Below are positions 39,407 through 48,842 of a DNA stretch of 64,000 nt, piece by piece (position 1 is the first letter of the stretch; the number at the start of each line of letters is the position of its first letter). The notes under the pieces are model-generated. The model was not told the origin of the DNA, searched no databases, and saw only the letters and a program-made list of their open reading frames with translations. The DNA lies in NCBI GenBank assembly GCA_965601685.1, contig CBFCWI010000001.1, forward strand, positions 620,001 to 684,000. The letters run 5' to 3'. This stretch comes from JANQJD01 sp965601685 (GTDB taxonomy: Bacteria; Pseudomonadota; Alphaproteobacteria; Rhodospirillales; Rhodospirillaceae). The position numbers were made by a program, and so were the translations under genes.

Positions 39407-40095
39407 ATGTCAAGGTGTATAAGGCCCTTGATTGGCGTGTCTACCTCTACCTGCGTCAAAGATATGGTAGGTGAGGACAGCGCTCTTCATACAGTTTCTG
39501 AGGTTTATTTGACGGCTGTTCTCGAGGCGGTTGGCGGCATAACATTCTTGGTTTCCTCGGGGAGTGGCTGAGTCCGGATGAGCTGCTGAGACGCGTCGAT
39601 GGTATTATACTGCTAACAGACAGTGAGTCTAATGTTCATCCCAGCTATTTATTATAAACGCGATGACAAACGCGCTACCCAGTGCTCTTACACCATGTAT
39701 GACTATCGCCTACCATACCGCTGGTCCGTGCCTGTGTAAAACACCTTTACTTTGCCGTGGCATCCAGGAACTCAACGTGGCTCTGGGACTGTGCATGAAG
39801 AGCCTGGCAAGATGGATGGCCCAATGGCAGTGCACCAAAGTCAGTTCGCGCCAGCCCATATGGTACAACTGAGCCCTAAAGGTTTTGTTCACACAACAAA
39901 TCTCTGCATGAACAAGGCATTGCACAGATCGCCCCTGGCCTGCTTGTCGAAGCAGTATCACCCGAGGGCAGTCCGGGTAGAGAAAATACCTTATGGAGTC
40001 GGTGTACTGGCAGACCAACAAATTATCGGCACACTGATTCCATGCTTTTGGCAAGGCCTGCGATCACTACCAGCAGTGCTGTGGGTGGCCAGTTA
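39407..40095 (+). pseudogene. Decayed peptidase C26 / gamma-glutamyl-GABA hydrolase (PuuD-like)
   Basis: Conserved pieces of a class I glutamine-amidotransferase-like hydrolase occur in order but in different frames. The first is IRPLIGVSTST followed by EVYLTAVLEAVGG (from ATG 39407). Then come LGEWLSPDELLRRVDGIILL and SNVHPSY (about 39541-39650). The nucleophile block LCRGIQELNVALG lies around 39750-39790, then EEPGKMDG, the APAHMVQLSP block, and SLHEQGIAQIAPGLLVEAVS near 39903-39970. Stops and at least three frame changes separate them, so no full protein can be made. The family hydrolyses gamma-glutamyl-GABA in putrescine breakdown. Boundaries are approximate. Confidence 0.85.
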
Positions 40096-40144
40096 GAACA
40101 GGTCACAACGAGGTGGGTGCGAGGTGGCGTAACAGGTCTTACGC

Positions 40145-40660
40145 TTATCGCGCATAGGAGACCAGGACAGTACAAGGCACATCCAATTTTAACCTGCCGT
40201 TTAGGAATGCGAGCTCAATGATGCAAGCAGCTGCTACAGGCTCTACACCAACTACTTTTAGTAAAGTAATCGCCGCATTCATTGTACTACCAGTAGCAAG
40301 CAAGTCATCAAGGACCACAACCCTTTGTTTTGGTTCTAGTATGTTTCTCTGTATTTCAAGTATATCAGATCCGTATTCAAGGGCATACTCACATCTGCTA
40401 GTAGGGCCCGGTAGTTTACCCTTTTTACGGATCATGATGAACCCACACCCCAGCTTTAAAGCAAGGGATGCGGCGACTGGCAAACCGCGCGACTCGATTC
40501 CAGCCAGTACATCAGGCTTATGGGCTCTAACCGCTTGAGCTAAACACTCCATTGTCCTTTGCCAAGCGACAGGATGGGCAAAAAGCGTCGAAATATCGTA
40601 GAAATATATCCCTGGTTTCGGGAAATCTGGAATCCCGCGAATGTAATCCTTGAGATCCAT
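40145..40660 (-). CDS. apt: Adenine phosphoribosyltransferase
   Basis: Purine salvage enzyme making AMP from adenine and PRPP. 171 residues, with IPDFPKPGIYFYDIS at the N-terminus, the adenine-binding GIESRG, and the PRPP loop VVVLDDLLATGST at residues 114-126. Full length. Single gene on its strand between a decayed gene and lolD. A hairpin lies directly before its start. Confidence 0.96.
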   Translation of the reverse strand: MDLKDYIRGIPDFPKPGIYFYDISTLFAHPVAWQRTMECLAQAVRAHKPDVLAGIESRGLPVAASLALKLGCGFIMIRKKGKLPGPTSRCEYALEYGSDILEIQRNILEPKQRVVVLDDLLATGSTMNAAITLLKVVGVEPVAAACIIELAFLNGRLKLDVPCTVLVSYAR

Positions 40661-40667
40661 AAGACAA

Positions 40668-40699
40668 GAGCCTGTTGTCAGAATACCGGCGACAGGCTC
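40668..40699 (-). promoter_or_regulatory. Stem-loop in the apt leader
   Basis: GAGCCTGT (40668-40675) and ACAGGCTC (40692-40699) are perfect 8-bp complements around 16 bases. On the apt strand the 3' arm ends about eight bases before the ATG, where a ribosome binding site would lie. This could limit translation. A transcription terminator is less likely as no T run follows. Confidence 0.4.
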
Positions 40700-40943
40700 A
40701 ATCTACCGACAGATACCTGGCGACTCTCACACAAGTATACTAGCAGCTTTTACTACACAGTCGCAAACGGATGCTGATATGATTGTCCGCCCGCGGTCGC
40801 GGATCATTAGGCCGCAGCAGCGTATGTACCACGTCGTGGCGAGCGCGACTGATTACTTTAATTTTGTTCACCTTGACCTTACCTTACCGTGGACTGAACC
40901 AACAAGCCGCCATACCAGGCTAGCCTCAGTCACAAAGGGAAGA

Positions 40944-41681
40944 TCAGTATTCCCCTCTTAAGTGAAGGGCTGGAGTGAAGGGCTGGAGACACCCATTACG
41001 TAATTCCAGAACCCTATCTGTGCATCGTGCCAATGCAAGGTTATGTGTTGCGATCAGGGCAGCAAGCCTGTCTTCCCGCGCAAGTCGTAATAGCTCTGCG
41101 AAGACCTGTCCAGAGGTATCCGAATCGAGGTTGCCCGTTGGCTCATCCGCTAGTAACACCCGCGGCTGATTAGCTAGGGCGCGGGCGATAGCAACACGCT
41201 GCTGTTCTCCTCCGGAGAGCTGACTCGGCCAGTATTGAGCCCGCTCACCAAGTCTCATGCGCTCGAGTAAATGTTGAGCTCGATTCACTGCTTGTCGGTG
41301 TGGGACGCTTGCAATCATCTGTGGCATGACCACATTCTCCAGAGCTGAAAACTCTGATAACAAATGATGGTATTGATAGATAAAACCAAGATAATCACGT
41401 CTCAAGATGGTCCGGCGGCTATCTGGTAGCTGATCAGTCTGGTACCCTGCGACCCGCACTGCGCCAGCGTCAGGGGACTCCAGCAGGCCAGCGATCTGCA
41501 GCAGAGTCGACTTGCCAGCGCCGGACGGCCCTACCAAAGCCACAATCTCGCCTGGTTGTAAGATGAATTCTACCTCTTTGAGGACCTCTAATACTTCCAT
41601 TCCTTGGCGAAAGTGCCGCTTCACGCTCGTGAGCATTAAGACTGCTTCCTCTGTCGTCGTGGCGGCGGTGGTGTCACGCAT
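40944..41681 (-). CDS. lolD: Lipoprotein-releasing system ATP-binding protein LolD
   Basis: ATPase of the Lol transporter, which extracts lipoproteins from the inner membrane. Walker A GPSGAGKST, the ABC signature LSGGEQQRVAIARAL, Walker B VLLADEPTG and the H-loop ATHN are present. The frame is open to 41756, but ATG 41681 overlaps the lolC stop by eight bases and gives 245 residues. lolC-lolD order is standard. Confidence 0.95.
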   Translation of the reverse strand: MRDTTAATTTEEAVLMLTSVKRHFRQGMEVLEVLKEVEFILQPGEIVALVGPSGAGKSTLLQIAGLLESPDAGAVRVAGYQTDQLPDSRRTILRRDYLGFIYQYHHLLSEFSALENVVMPQMIASVPHRQAVNRAQHLLERMRLGERAQYWPSQLSGGEQQRVAIARALANQPRVLLADEPTGNLDSDTSGQVFAELLRLAREDRLAALIATHNLALARCTDRVLELRNGCLQPFTPALHLRGEY

Positions 41682-42921
41682 AGCGCAGGGCCTCGACAGG
41701 CTCAAAACGCGCCGCCCGCCAGGCTGGATAGAGCGTTGCACTGAATGACAACCCAAGTGCCATCAGTACCACAGAGAGCACTTCATCCAAGGCTACCTGA
41801 GCGGGTATGTGAGAGAGAAAATAAATCTCGGCGGCAAACAGCTCAGTCCCGGTTAGACCCTGTAGAACCTGGCGGATTCTCTCTATGTTAAGAGTAAAGA
41901 GTAAGCCTAGTCCGACACCCAAAGCAGTGCCAAGGGTCCCGATACTCGCACCGCTAAGAAAGAAGATACGTAAAATCATGCCGCGGCTTGCCCCCATGGT
42001 GCGTAGGATGCCAATATCATGGCTCTTGTCTTTCACAAGCATGATCAGACCCGAAATAATATTGAAGGCTGCAACCAAGACAATCATCGTCAAAATCAGA
42101 AACATCACGTTTCGTTCTATCTGAATAGCATTGAAAAAACCAGCATTGGCCTGCTGCCAGTCGTAGAGGCGAAGAGAAGGATCAGCCAGACGGGCGATTT
42201 CCGCGCTAACTTCTCCCGCCTTGTTTGGATTCTCCAGCATAATCTCTAGGTGACTAACAGTGCCGGCAGGTAGCTCAAAGTACAGCTGCGCCGTTTCCAT
42301 TGGCATATAGATGAATGCACTGTCATACTCGTACATACCGACATTAAAGATTGCAACAATCCGAAATGCCCGCAACCGTGGTACTGTGCCGAAGGCAGTG
42401 AGGTTACCCCTGGTACTGATCAGGGTCACAGAGTCGCCAACGTTTACTGCTAACTTACTAGACAGGCGTTGACCGATGATCACAACACCTGTACCACGCA
42501 AATCTTCTAGACTCCCTGCGATGATGTTACCGGCTAGGGGTATGAAAGAGCGGAGATCAGCAGGACACATACCGCGTACTACGGCCCCTGTGGCGTTGCC
42601 GGCGTTAGTAGCCATGACCTGGCCAGTGATTGTCGGGACTACACGCGCGACTCCTGGCAGCGAACGCACAACTTCTGCAAGAGAATGAAAGTTTCTGAAA
42701 GATTCAGTCTGATCCTGCAGAACCACATGACCATTGAGCCCGAGAATTCTGGAGAGCAGTTCTTGACGAAAGCCGTTCATCACAGCCATGACGATGATCA
42801 ACGTTGCCACTCCTAAGCTAATGCCGAGCAGCGAAAAACCGACAATCACCGAGATAAAACCTTCACTCCGTCGGGCACGCAGATAACGTAAGGCAACCAT
42901 GCGTTCAAATGGTGAGAACAC
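41674..42921 (-). CDS. lolC: Lipoprotein-releasing system permease LolC/LolE family
   Basis: Membrane subunit with four helices: one at the N-terminus (about 24-46, GFSLLGISLGVATLIIVMAVMNGF in blocks), a large periplasmic domain, then three C-terminal helices with the FtsX core and SHDIGILRTMGAS coupling helix. 415 residues is normal. Only one such permease gene is present; many alphaproteobacteria use a single LolC/E-type subunit as a homodimer. It lies 32 bases after proS and overlaps lolD. Confidence 0.94.
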   Translation of the reverse strand: MFSPFERMVALRYLRARRSEGFISVIVGFSLLGISLGVATLIIVMAVMNGFRQELLSRILGLNGHVVLQDQTESFRNFHSLAEVVRSLPGVARVVPTITGQVMATNAGNATGAVVRGMCPADLRSFIPLAGNIIAGSLEDLRGTGVVIIGQRLSSKLAVNVGDSVTLISTRGNLTAFGTVPRLRAFRIVAIFNVGMYEYDSAFIYMPMETAQLYFELPAGTVSHLEIMLENPNKAGEVSAEIARLADPSLRLYDWQQANAGFFNAIQIERNVMFLILTMIVLVAAFNIISGLIMLVKDKSHDIGILRTMGASRGMILRIFFLSGASIGTLGTALGVGLGLLFTLNIERIRQVLQGLTGTELFAAEIYFLSHIPAQVALDEVLSVVLMALGLSFSATLYPAWRAARFEPVEALRYA

Positions 42922-42953
42922 TTCTGTCTTCTTTCCCCTCTCTCCTTATCGGC

Positions 42954-44276
42954 TCAATCGCTTGCGTGCAGACGATCAATGAGGACCTCTGGTGACAATT
43001 CCTCCCGGGCACCTGTAGCGCGATCCTTTAATTCTACCACGCCTCGTGCCAAGCCTTTTGGTCCAACAATGACCTGCCACGGCAAGCCAATCAGGTCCAT
43101 ATCGGCGAACTTAGTACCAACTCGTTCATGGCGATCATCGTATAGCACTTCTACACGCGCACGTTGTAATAGATCATATAGAGATTCGCAACCCGCGTCT
43201 GTTGCCGAGTCTCCGTCTTTCAGGTTAAGCAACCCAACACGAAACGGTGCCACGGCTGCAGGCCAAATGATTCCAGCCTTGTCGTGAGAAGCTTCAATAA
43301 TAGCTCCGACCAAGCGGGAGACACCGATGCCATAGGAACCCATTTCTACTGGTACTAGCTCACCATCCGGCCCAACTACCACAGCCCTCATGGGATCTGA
43401 ATATTTGCGACCAAAATAGAAGATATGTCCGACTTCAATGCCTCTGGCAGCTATCAAGTCATTGCCAATAGCCTGTACAATAGTTGCTTTTGGATCATGT
43501 TTTGCATCTGCTGCAGCGTAGAGACCCACCCACTCATCTACAATGGATTGTAAATCAGAATTGTAATCTACTTCTACAGGCGCTCCTTTATCGAGGAGGG
43601 CACGATGGCAGAATACACTACTCTCTCCAGTTGCAGCGAGAATGATAAATTCGTGACTCATATCGCCACCAATAGGACCAGCATCAGCGCGCATGGGTAC
43701 AGCCTGCAAGCCCATACGAGCAAAAGTACGCAGGTAGGCAACAAACATGCGATTATAGGCACGCCGCGCCCCGATGTAGTCTAAATCAAAGGAATAGTTG
43801 TCTTTCATCAGAAACTCGCGTCCGCGCATGACGCCGAAACGGGGGCGAACTTCATCACGAAACTTCCAGTGGATCTGGTAAAACATTCTAGGCAGGTCAC
43901 GATAGCTTTTAATATTCTGTCGGAAAATGTTCGTCACCGCTTCTTCGTGTGTAGGGCTATACAGCATTGCACGTCCATGCCTGTCTGTAAGGCGTAGCAT
44001 CTCCTTGCCATAGTCTTCATAGCGGCCAGATTCGCGCCATAGGTCAGCAGACTGGACAGTTGGCATCAAGATCTCCTGGGCACCTGCAGCATTCTGCTCC
44101 TCACGCACGATCCGTTCGACGCGGCGCAGCACCCGCAACCCAAGCGGCAACCAGTTGTAAATACCGGCGGCATGCTGGCGGATCATGCCAGCACGCAGCA
44201 TCAGGCGGTGAGATACGACCTGGGCCTCCGCCGGATTCTCTTTCAGGGTTGGTAGAAGATATGTGGACAGGCGCAT
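42954..44276 (-). CDS. proS: Prolyl-tRNA synthetase (short alphaproteobacterial type)
   Basis: Class II aminoacyl-tRNA synthetase. MRLSTYLLPTLKENPAEAQ starts the catalytic domain. Motif 1 is around HAAGIYNWLPLGLRVLRR, motif 2 is RFRDEVRPRFGVMRGREFLMKD in parts, and motif 3 is GIGVSRLVGAIIE. The C-terminal anticodon-binding domain follows. The editing insert of the long bacterial form is absent, giving 440 residues, as is usual in this class. ATG 44276 with GAGG before it is preferred over the more upstream 44330. Confidence 0.96.
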   Translation of the reverse strand: MRLSTYLLPTLKENPAEAQVVSHRLMLRAGMIRQHAAGIYNWLPLGLRVLRRVERIVREEQNAAGAQEILMPTVQSADLWRESGRYEDYGKEMLRLTDRHGRAMLYSPTHEEAVTNIFRQNIKSYRDLPRMFYQIHWKFRDEVRPRFGVMRGREFLMKDNYSFDLDYIGARRAYNRMFVAYLRTFARMGLQAVPMRADAGPIGGDMSHEFIILAATGESSVFCHRALLDKGAPVEVDYNSDLQSIVDEWVGLYAAADAKHDPKATIVQAIGNDLIAARGIEVGHIFYFGRKYSDPMRAVVVGPDGELVPVEMGSYGIGVSRLVGAIIEASHDKAGIIWPAAVAPFRVGLLNLKDGDSATDAGCESLYDLLQRARVEVLYDDRHERVGTKFADMDLIGLPWQVIVGPKGLARGVVELKDRATGAREELSPEVLIDRLHASD

Positions 44277-44918
44277 AGAAACCTCAGGTCCGGTCAACAA
44301 GGGCGCTCCAAGCCACCAGAGAAAGGACACATGGCGGAAATTTGAGAGCGACCTCTGATCAAATGTACCATATTATACGCTTCTCGGACAATTCCCGGAC
44401 AACGTTTCTCCTCCGCTCGCCATGCACGCTGCCCAAAAAAACGCGCAATGTCCATCGCTGGGAAGGGAACAGGGGATAGTATCCTCGGGATGTACTCTCG
44501 GACCCCGCCGGTGGTCTGATGGGCCAGAGACTGAGAAGGATAGAGTCAGTAGAGTGATGGGTACGAAGTATTGCTTGTGCAAAACTGCAGAGATCCAGCT
44601 ACGCCTTGGGGCTCCCATTTATGCGGAGGATCCATCCCAACACGACAGCTGTGATACGAGGGTCCGGTCCTGTCTCGATCCATGCCGCTGAGAATCGCCT
44701 GATCATCGGACATTCCTGTTGTTGTGCAACCAATCCGCACCGCAGCGGAGTCCTGTTGACCTGGCGAGAACGAATCTTCCAGGATCCAACACAGTACGCG
44801 TAGGCTCAGAGCAAGAGCACATGATCGTGCTCTTTCTTGTATTCCTTGAGAGATGTTTCTGATATTTCGTGTGATGAATGCTAGAATGTCTTAGTCGTAC
44901 GAGTGAAGGGATACGTTC
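44277..44918. other. Non-coding stretch between proS and alaS
   Basis: About 640 bases with no recognised gene on either strand. It contains the hairpin listed at 44813-44834. Frames of up to about 90 codons exist but have no family resemblance. Confidence 0.5.
44813..44834 (-). terminator. Hairpin downstream of alaS
   Basis: AAGAGCAC and GTGCTCTT form a perfect 8-bp stem around the hexamer ATGATC, about 85 bases past the alaS stop. The T-rich tract TTTCTTGT follows on the plus strand, so a role as alaS terminator is only one reading. Confidence 0.45.
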
Positions 44919-47570
44919 TCATACCTGCCTTTGTTCTATCAGCAGGCGTTCAATAGCGTGTAAAGCCGCCGGCACAGCTTCAATATCGGGTCCACCCGCT
45001 TGAGCAAGGTCTGGCCGTCCCCCTCCCCCCTTACCACCTAGTGCCCTAGCTCCAGCGCGTACAAGTTCTACGGCACTGATCTGCTGGGACAAGTCGTCGG
45101 TGACAGCTACAACCACAGATGCCTTGCCGTTACTATCACTCACTAGAACTATAACACCAGAGTTGAGCCGTTGTTTGAGTATATCAGCAATACTCTTCAG
45201 TTCCTTGGCCGGTATGTCTTTCAGATGGCGAACAGCAAAGGAGATTCCTGCTACCTTCCTGACCCTTCCGTCTACAGCTGTCCCGCCGCCATTATCAGCT
45301 AGAGCGAGCCTACGACGCATGTTAGCGCCCTCCAGCTCCGAGCGACGCCGCTCCTCAATCAAGGCTGCAACGCGAGTGGGTACTTCTGCAGGAGTGACCT
45401 TCAGAATATCGGCTGCCTGGGCTAACCAAGCAGACTGTTCAGCAACGTGGGCTTCCGCCACAGCACCGGCCACTGCCTCGATCCTACGGACCCCCGTGGC
45501 AACCGCACTTTCTCCCAAAATACAGAATAAACCAATGTCACCTGTGCGGCTCACATGAGTCCCACCGCACAGTTCTACAGAGCCAGTTTTACCCATGCTG
45601 ACAACCCGCACCTCGTCACCGTACTTCTCACCGCATAAAGCCGTGGCGCCACCCTGAATAGCTACCTCAGGATCCATAAGACGCGTGGTGACGGTGGCAT
45701 TGATCCGGATGTGTTGATTGACGACCACCTCAATGGCTCGCAGCTCTTTGACACTGATAGCTCTTGGATGGCTGATATCAAACCTGAGACGATCAGGAGC
45801 TACCAGCGAGCCTTTCTGAATCACATGTCTGCCTAAAATCTGATGTAGGGCGGCCTGCAGCAGATGAGTGGCCGAGTGATGAGCGCGCAATGCAGCCCTC
45901 CGTGCCTTGTCAATGCATAGATGGACCTTATCACCTACTGTAACCACACCATTCTCCACCCGCCCCACATGCACGTGCAAGACTCCAAGCTTTTTCAGGG
46001 TATCACGCACCACGACTCTCCCCCTTCCAGGGACTGTGATCCAGCCTGTATCACCCATTTGTCCACCAGACTCACCGTAAAATGGTGTTCGACTGGCTAA
46101 CAACATAACTGGCGTTTCAGCTACTACCTGCTCAACTAGCCTGCCATTCACCATCAGAACAGTCACAAAAGCTTCAGACTCATCGTCGTCATAGCCTAGA
46201 AATTCCGTGCTGCCGATTCTGCCCTTGAGTTCAAACCACAACCCCTCAGCGGCAGATTCGCCTGACCCCGTCCACGCCTGACGCGCCTCAGCCTGCTGGT
46301 GGGCCATAGCAGCCTCAAAGCCTTCTGTGTCTACGGTGAGGGCGCGGTCATGCAGGACATCTTGTGTGAGATCCAGTGGAAATCCGTAAGTATCATACAA
46401 CCGAAAAGCTACTTCTCCTGGCAATATACTGCCTGGTGTCAAACCAGCGCTCTGTTCATCCAGTAGCTTCAAGCCCCGTTCTAATGTCCGATGAAAGCGT
46501 TTCTCTTCAAGCCTCAATGTTTCAGTGATGAGCGATTCAGCCCGTGCTAGCTCTGGATAGGTCATGCCCATTTGTTCAATCAGGGCTGGTCCTAGGGCAT
46601 ACAGTAGTGGAGCGCGTGCACCCATCAGGTAAGCATGGCGTATGGCACGGCGCAGTATACGACGTAAGACATATCCTCGTCCCTCGTTGGAAGGCAGTAC
46701 GCCATCAGCGATTAGAAAACCGCTGCTACGCAGATGGTCAGCGATGACTCTGTGTGCAATGCGGTATGGTCCATCGGGGTCAGTATGGGTGATATGAGCT
46801 GTCGCCTCGATTAGGGCCCGCAGCAGATCAGTGTCATAATTGTCGTGCTGACCCTGTAGCACAGCAGCTATCCGTTCCAGTCCCATGCCTGTATCAATAG
46901 AAGGCTGTGGCAACGGTACTCGCGTACCGTCCGCGCATTGTTCAAACTGCATAAAAACAAGATTCCATACTTCGACGAATCGGTCACCATCTGCCTCTGG
47001 CCTCCCAGGCGGCCCGCCAGGAAGACTAGGACCATGGTCGTAGAAGATCTCAGAACACGGTCCGCATGGTCCAGTTTCACCCATCTGCCAGAAATTGTCG
47101 GCTGTTGGGATGCGGAGAATTCTAGATTCTGATAAACCAGAGATTCTGCGCCACAATACAGCAGCTTCCTCGTCAGAAGCGTGAACGGTCACCAGTAAAC
47201 GTTCTGCTGGCACAGCCAGTTCATGGGTTATGAGGTCCCAAGCTAATTCAATAGCTGTGTCCTTGAAGTAGTCGCCAAACGAAAAATTCCCTAGCATCTC
47301 GAAAAAAGTATGATGGCGGGCTGTGTGGCCGACGTTATCAAGATCATTGTGCTTACCGCCAGCACGGATACACTTCTGAGCGGTTGTTGCACGTCGGTAA
47401 GTACGACTTTCCTTGCCTGTAAAGAGATTCTTGAATTGTACCATACCAGCGTTCGTAAACAGTAAAGTCGGATCATGACTTGGGATCAGAGAACTAGAGG
47501 CCACTACTTCGTGCCCGTGTTCTTTAAAGTAGCTTAGAAAGGTAGTACGAACGTCATTCATGGTGCTCAT
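44919..47570 (-). CDS. alaS: Alanyl-tRNA synthetase
   Basis: Class II synthetase charging tRNA-Ala, 883 residues. The catalytic domain has LFTNAGMVQFK, RHHTFFEMLGNFSFGDYFK and GPCGPCSEIFYD. The editing domain has the zinc ligands HHSATHLL and CGGTHVSRTGD. The C-terminal domain ends with GGKGGGRPDLAQAGG-like GKGGGGRPDLAQ. The frame can start from a TTG at 47582, but ATG 47570 has GGGAG five bases upstream. recA usually precedes alaS in this class, but is not present here. Confidence 0.98.
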   Translation of the reverse strand: MSTMNDVRTTFLSYFKEHGHEVVASSSLIPSHDPTLLFTNAGMVQFKNLFTGKESRTYRRATTAQKCIRAGGKHNDLDNVGHTARHHTFFEMLGNFSFGDYFKDTAIELAWDLITHELAVPAERLLVTVHASDEEAAVLWRRISGLSESRILRIPTADNFWQMGETGPCGPCSEIFYDHGPSLPGGPPGRPEADGDRFVEVWNLVFMQFEQCADGTRVPLPQPSIDTGMGLERIAAVLQGQHDNYDTDLLRALIEATAHITHTDPDGPYRIAHRVIADHLRSSGFLIADGVLPSNEGRGYVLRRILRRAIRHAYLMGARAPLLYALGPALIEQMGMTYPELARAESLITETLRLEEKRFHRTLERGLKLLDEQSAGLTPGSILPGEVAFRLYDTYGFPLDLTQDVLHDRALTVDTEGFEAAMAHQQAEARQAWTGSGESAAEGLWFELKGRIGSTEFLGYDDDESEAFVTVLMVNGRLVEQVVAETPVMLLASRTPFYGESGGQMGDTGWITVPGRGRVVVRDTLKKLGVLHVHVGRVENGVVTVGDKVHLCIDKARRAALRAHHSATHLLQAALHQILGRHVIQKGSLVAPDRLRFDISHPRAISVKELRAIEVVVNQHIRINATVTTRLMDPEVAIQGGATALCGEKYGDEVRVVSMGKTGSVELCGGTHVSRTGDIGLFCILGESAVATGVRRIEAVAGAVAEAHVAEQSAWLAQAADILKVTPAEVPTRVAALIEERRRSELEGANMRRRLALADNGGGTAVDGRVRKVAGISFAVRHLKDIPAKELKSIADILKQRLNSGVIVLVSDSNGKASVVVAVTDDLSQQISAVELVRAGARALGGKGGGGRPDLAQAGGPDIEAVPAALHAIERLLIEQRQV

Positions 47571-48659
47571 AGCTGCTCCCAAGGCACGGATTCTGTAGAG
47601 AGAAACGGTATAAAAAATAGAAATGGCTGCACAAAGGCCAGCAGAACTGACTGCTATGAGACTATCCTATCATAGAGACTGACTTTTTGCCGTTGCTCTT
47701 CATGAGCACTATTCTTCTGGTACAATGTTATGGTGGAAAGAGAAGAGCCTCTCTCCCCAATGGTTTCCTGCTATGACACAGAGAAAAAACACAATTCCAT
47801 AGAAAGACTCGGTAGTCAGAGTGAGCATGCGCATCACACAACCCACTTACCGCAACCAACCACACCATCCTACCATCCTGCCTAGTGAGCTCGCTGTTCG
47901 CCGAGCGACCGGACGGACGAAGCCGAGCTGGCCCTGCCCTTCAAGTCAGAAGAAGCGGAGAAGACGATTCGAAATGGGTAGTAAACTGCTGAGCTCGGCA
48001 CCCACCGCCATAGCTTGTGCTCTCCTCTGAGCACTGCTCTTGCTGTGCGTCGAGCTAATCTTCGGCCAGACTCAGTTGGATACCAGTCTACGATCCACTA
48101 TCCAATGCGATCAATGGACCGCTCCTTTAGAGGAATCGGAATCTGATCCAGCGGCGTAATCTCTAGAAGAGTGTATGCACCTGAGTGCATGTGCCTCTAC
48201 CTCCTAGCAGCTATAGCCCAATACTCTTCCCCATTCATATGGGTCTCGTTGGGAGAGACCCAAGCCTATTAGATTGCATGAGGTCTTCATGTGCTATCCT
48301 GTGCCAATGTGCGCGGTTGTTTGTCACCGATATCTATAAGCAGTTCCACCCTCCTGACGACCCTCTTCTGATCACCGTCAGCGGCCAGCATGGCGACGCA
48401 TGCCTTATGTTTTCGAGGCGAACATTTTGCCCCTTTACCCCAGATATCTTGTCTTCTGTGTGCTTGCAGCTGGCTGGTATCACCACTCTAGATCAGAGTT
48501 TGACAGTGCTTTGACAGGAACCCAAGAGGAACTGAATCCCACACACAGCTATACAGACTCTAGAAAAAACGCTAGGCAAAGTAAAAAGTAGCATGTAGAA
48601 AGCTTGATATTCTTCACAAGAAATTTGTATTTCTAATAACCCTATCTATCCAAATGCCG
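47571..48659. other. Non-coding stretch between alaS and the SRP RNA
   Basis: About 1.1 kb with no gene I can identify. A plus-strand frame 48185-48514 has a protein-like part (DIYKQFHPPDDPLLITVSG) and may be a remnant, but I know no family for it. No recA remnant was seen. Confidence 0.45.
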
Positions 48660-48688
48660 TGGACAAGCCGTGAAAGACTTGTTATGCT
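48660..48688 (+). promoter_or_regulatory. Promoter of the SRP RNA gene
   Basis: TGGACA at 48660-48665 and TATGCT at 48683-48688 are 17 bases apart. The predicted start about seven bases further on matches the 5' end of the SRP RNA stem. This is the best-placed promoter in the window. Confidence 0.7.
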
Positions 48689-48696
48689 CCGCGGTC

Positions 48697-48795
48697 GGGA
48701 GGCTGGCGCTGGACGGTTCCCTCGCCAACCCGGTCAGGTCCGGAAGGAAACAGCCGTAACGAGTTGCGAGTCGGGTCAGTCGTTCAGCCTCCTCT
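48697..48795 (+). ncRNA. ffs: Signal recognition particle RNA (4.5S type)
   Basis: The ends GGAGGCTG (48698-48705) and CAGCCTCC (48785-48792) pair to close a long hairpin. The apex holds the conserved GGTCAGGTCCGGAAGG with GGAA tetraloop, followed by AAACAGCC where most bacteria have AAGCAGCC. The RNA binds Ffh and targets membrane proteins. ffs upstream of dnaX is a usual alphaproteobacterial arrangement. Confidence 0.95.
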
Positions 48796-48818
48796 CAGAA
48801 GACCACCGAAGGAGGTGG

Positions 48819-48842
48819 ATGGCGCGTATGAGTAGCGCTTGA
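48819..48842 (+). CDS. Seven-codon leader frame before dnaX
   Basis: The strongest ribosome binding site here, GAAGGAGGTGG, precedes an ATG at 48819 encoding MARMSSA and a stop. The TGA overlaps the TTG start of dnaX by two bases, so ribosomes ending on it could restart on dnaX. Alternatively a small indel has displaced the original dnaX start. Confidence 0.45.
   Translation: MARMSSA

Noticed and set aside
45100..45558. Plus-strand frame of 152 codons opposite alaS
   Set aside because: Shadow of alaS with no start signal or recognisable domain.
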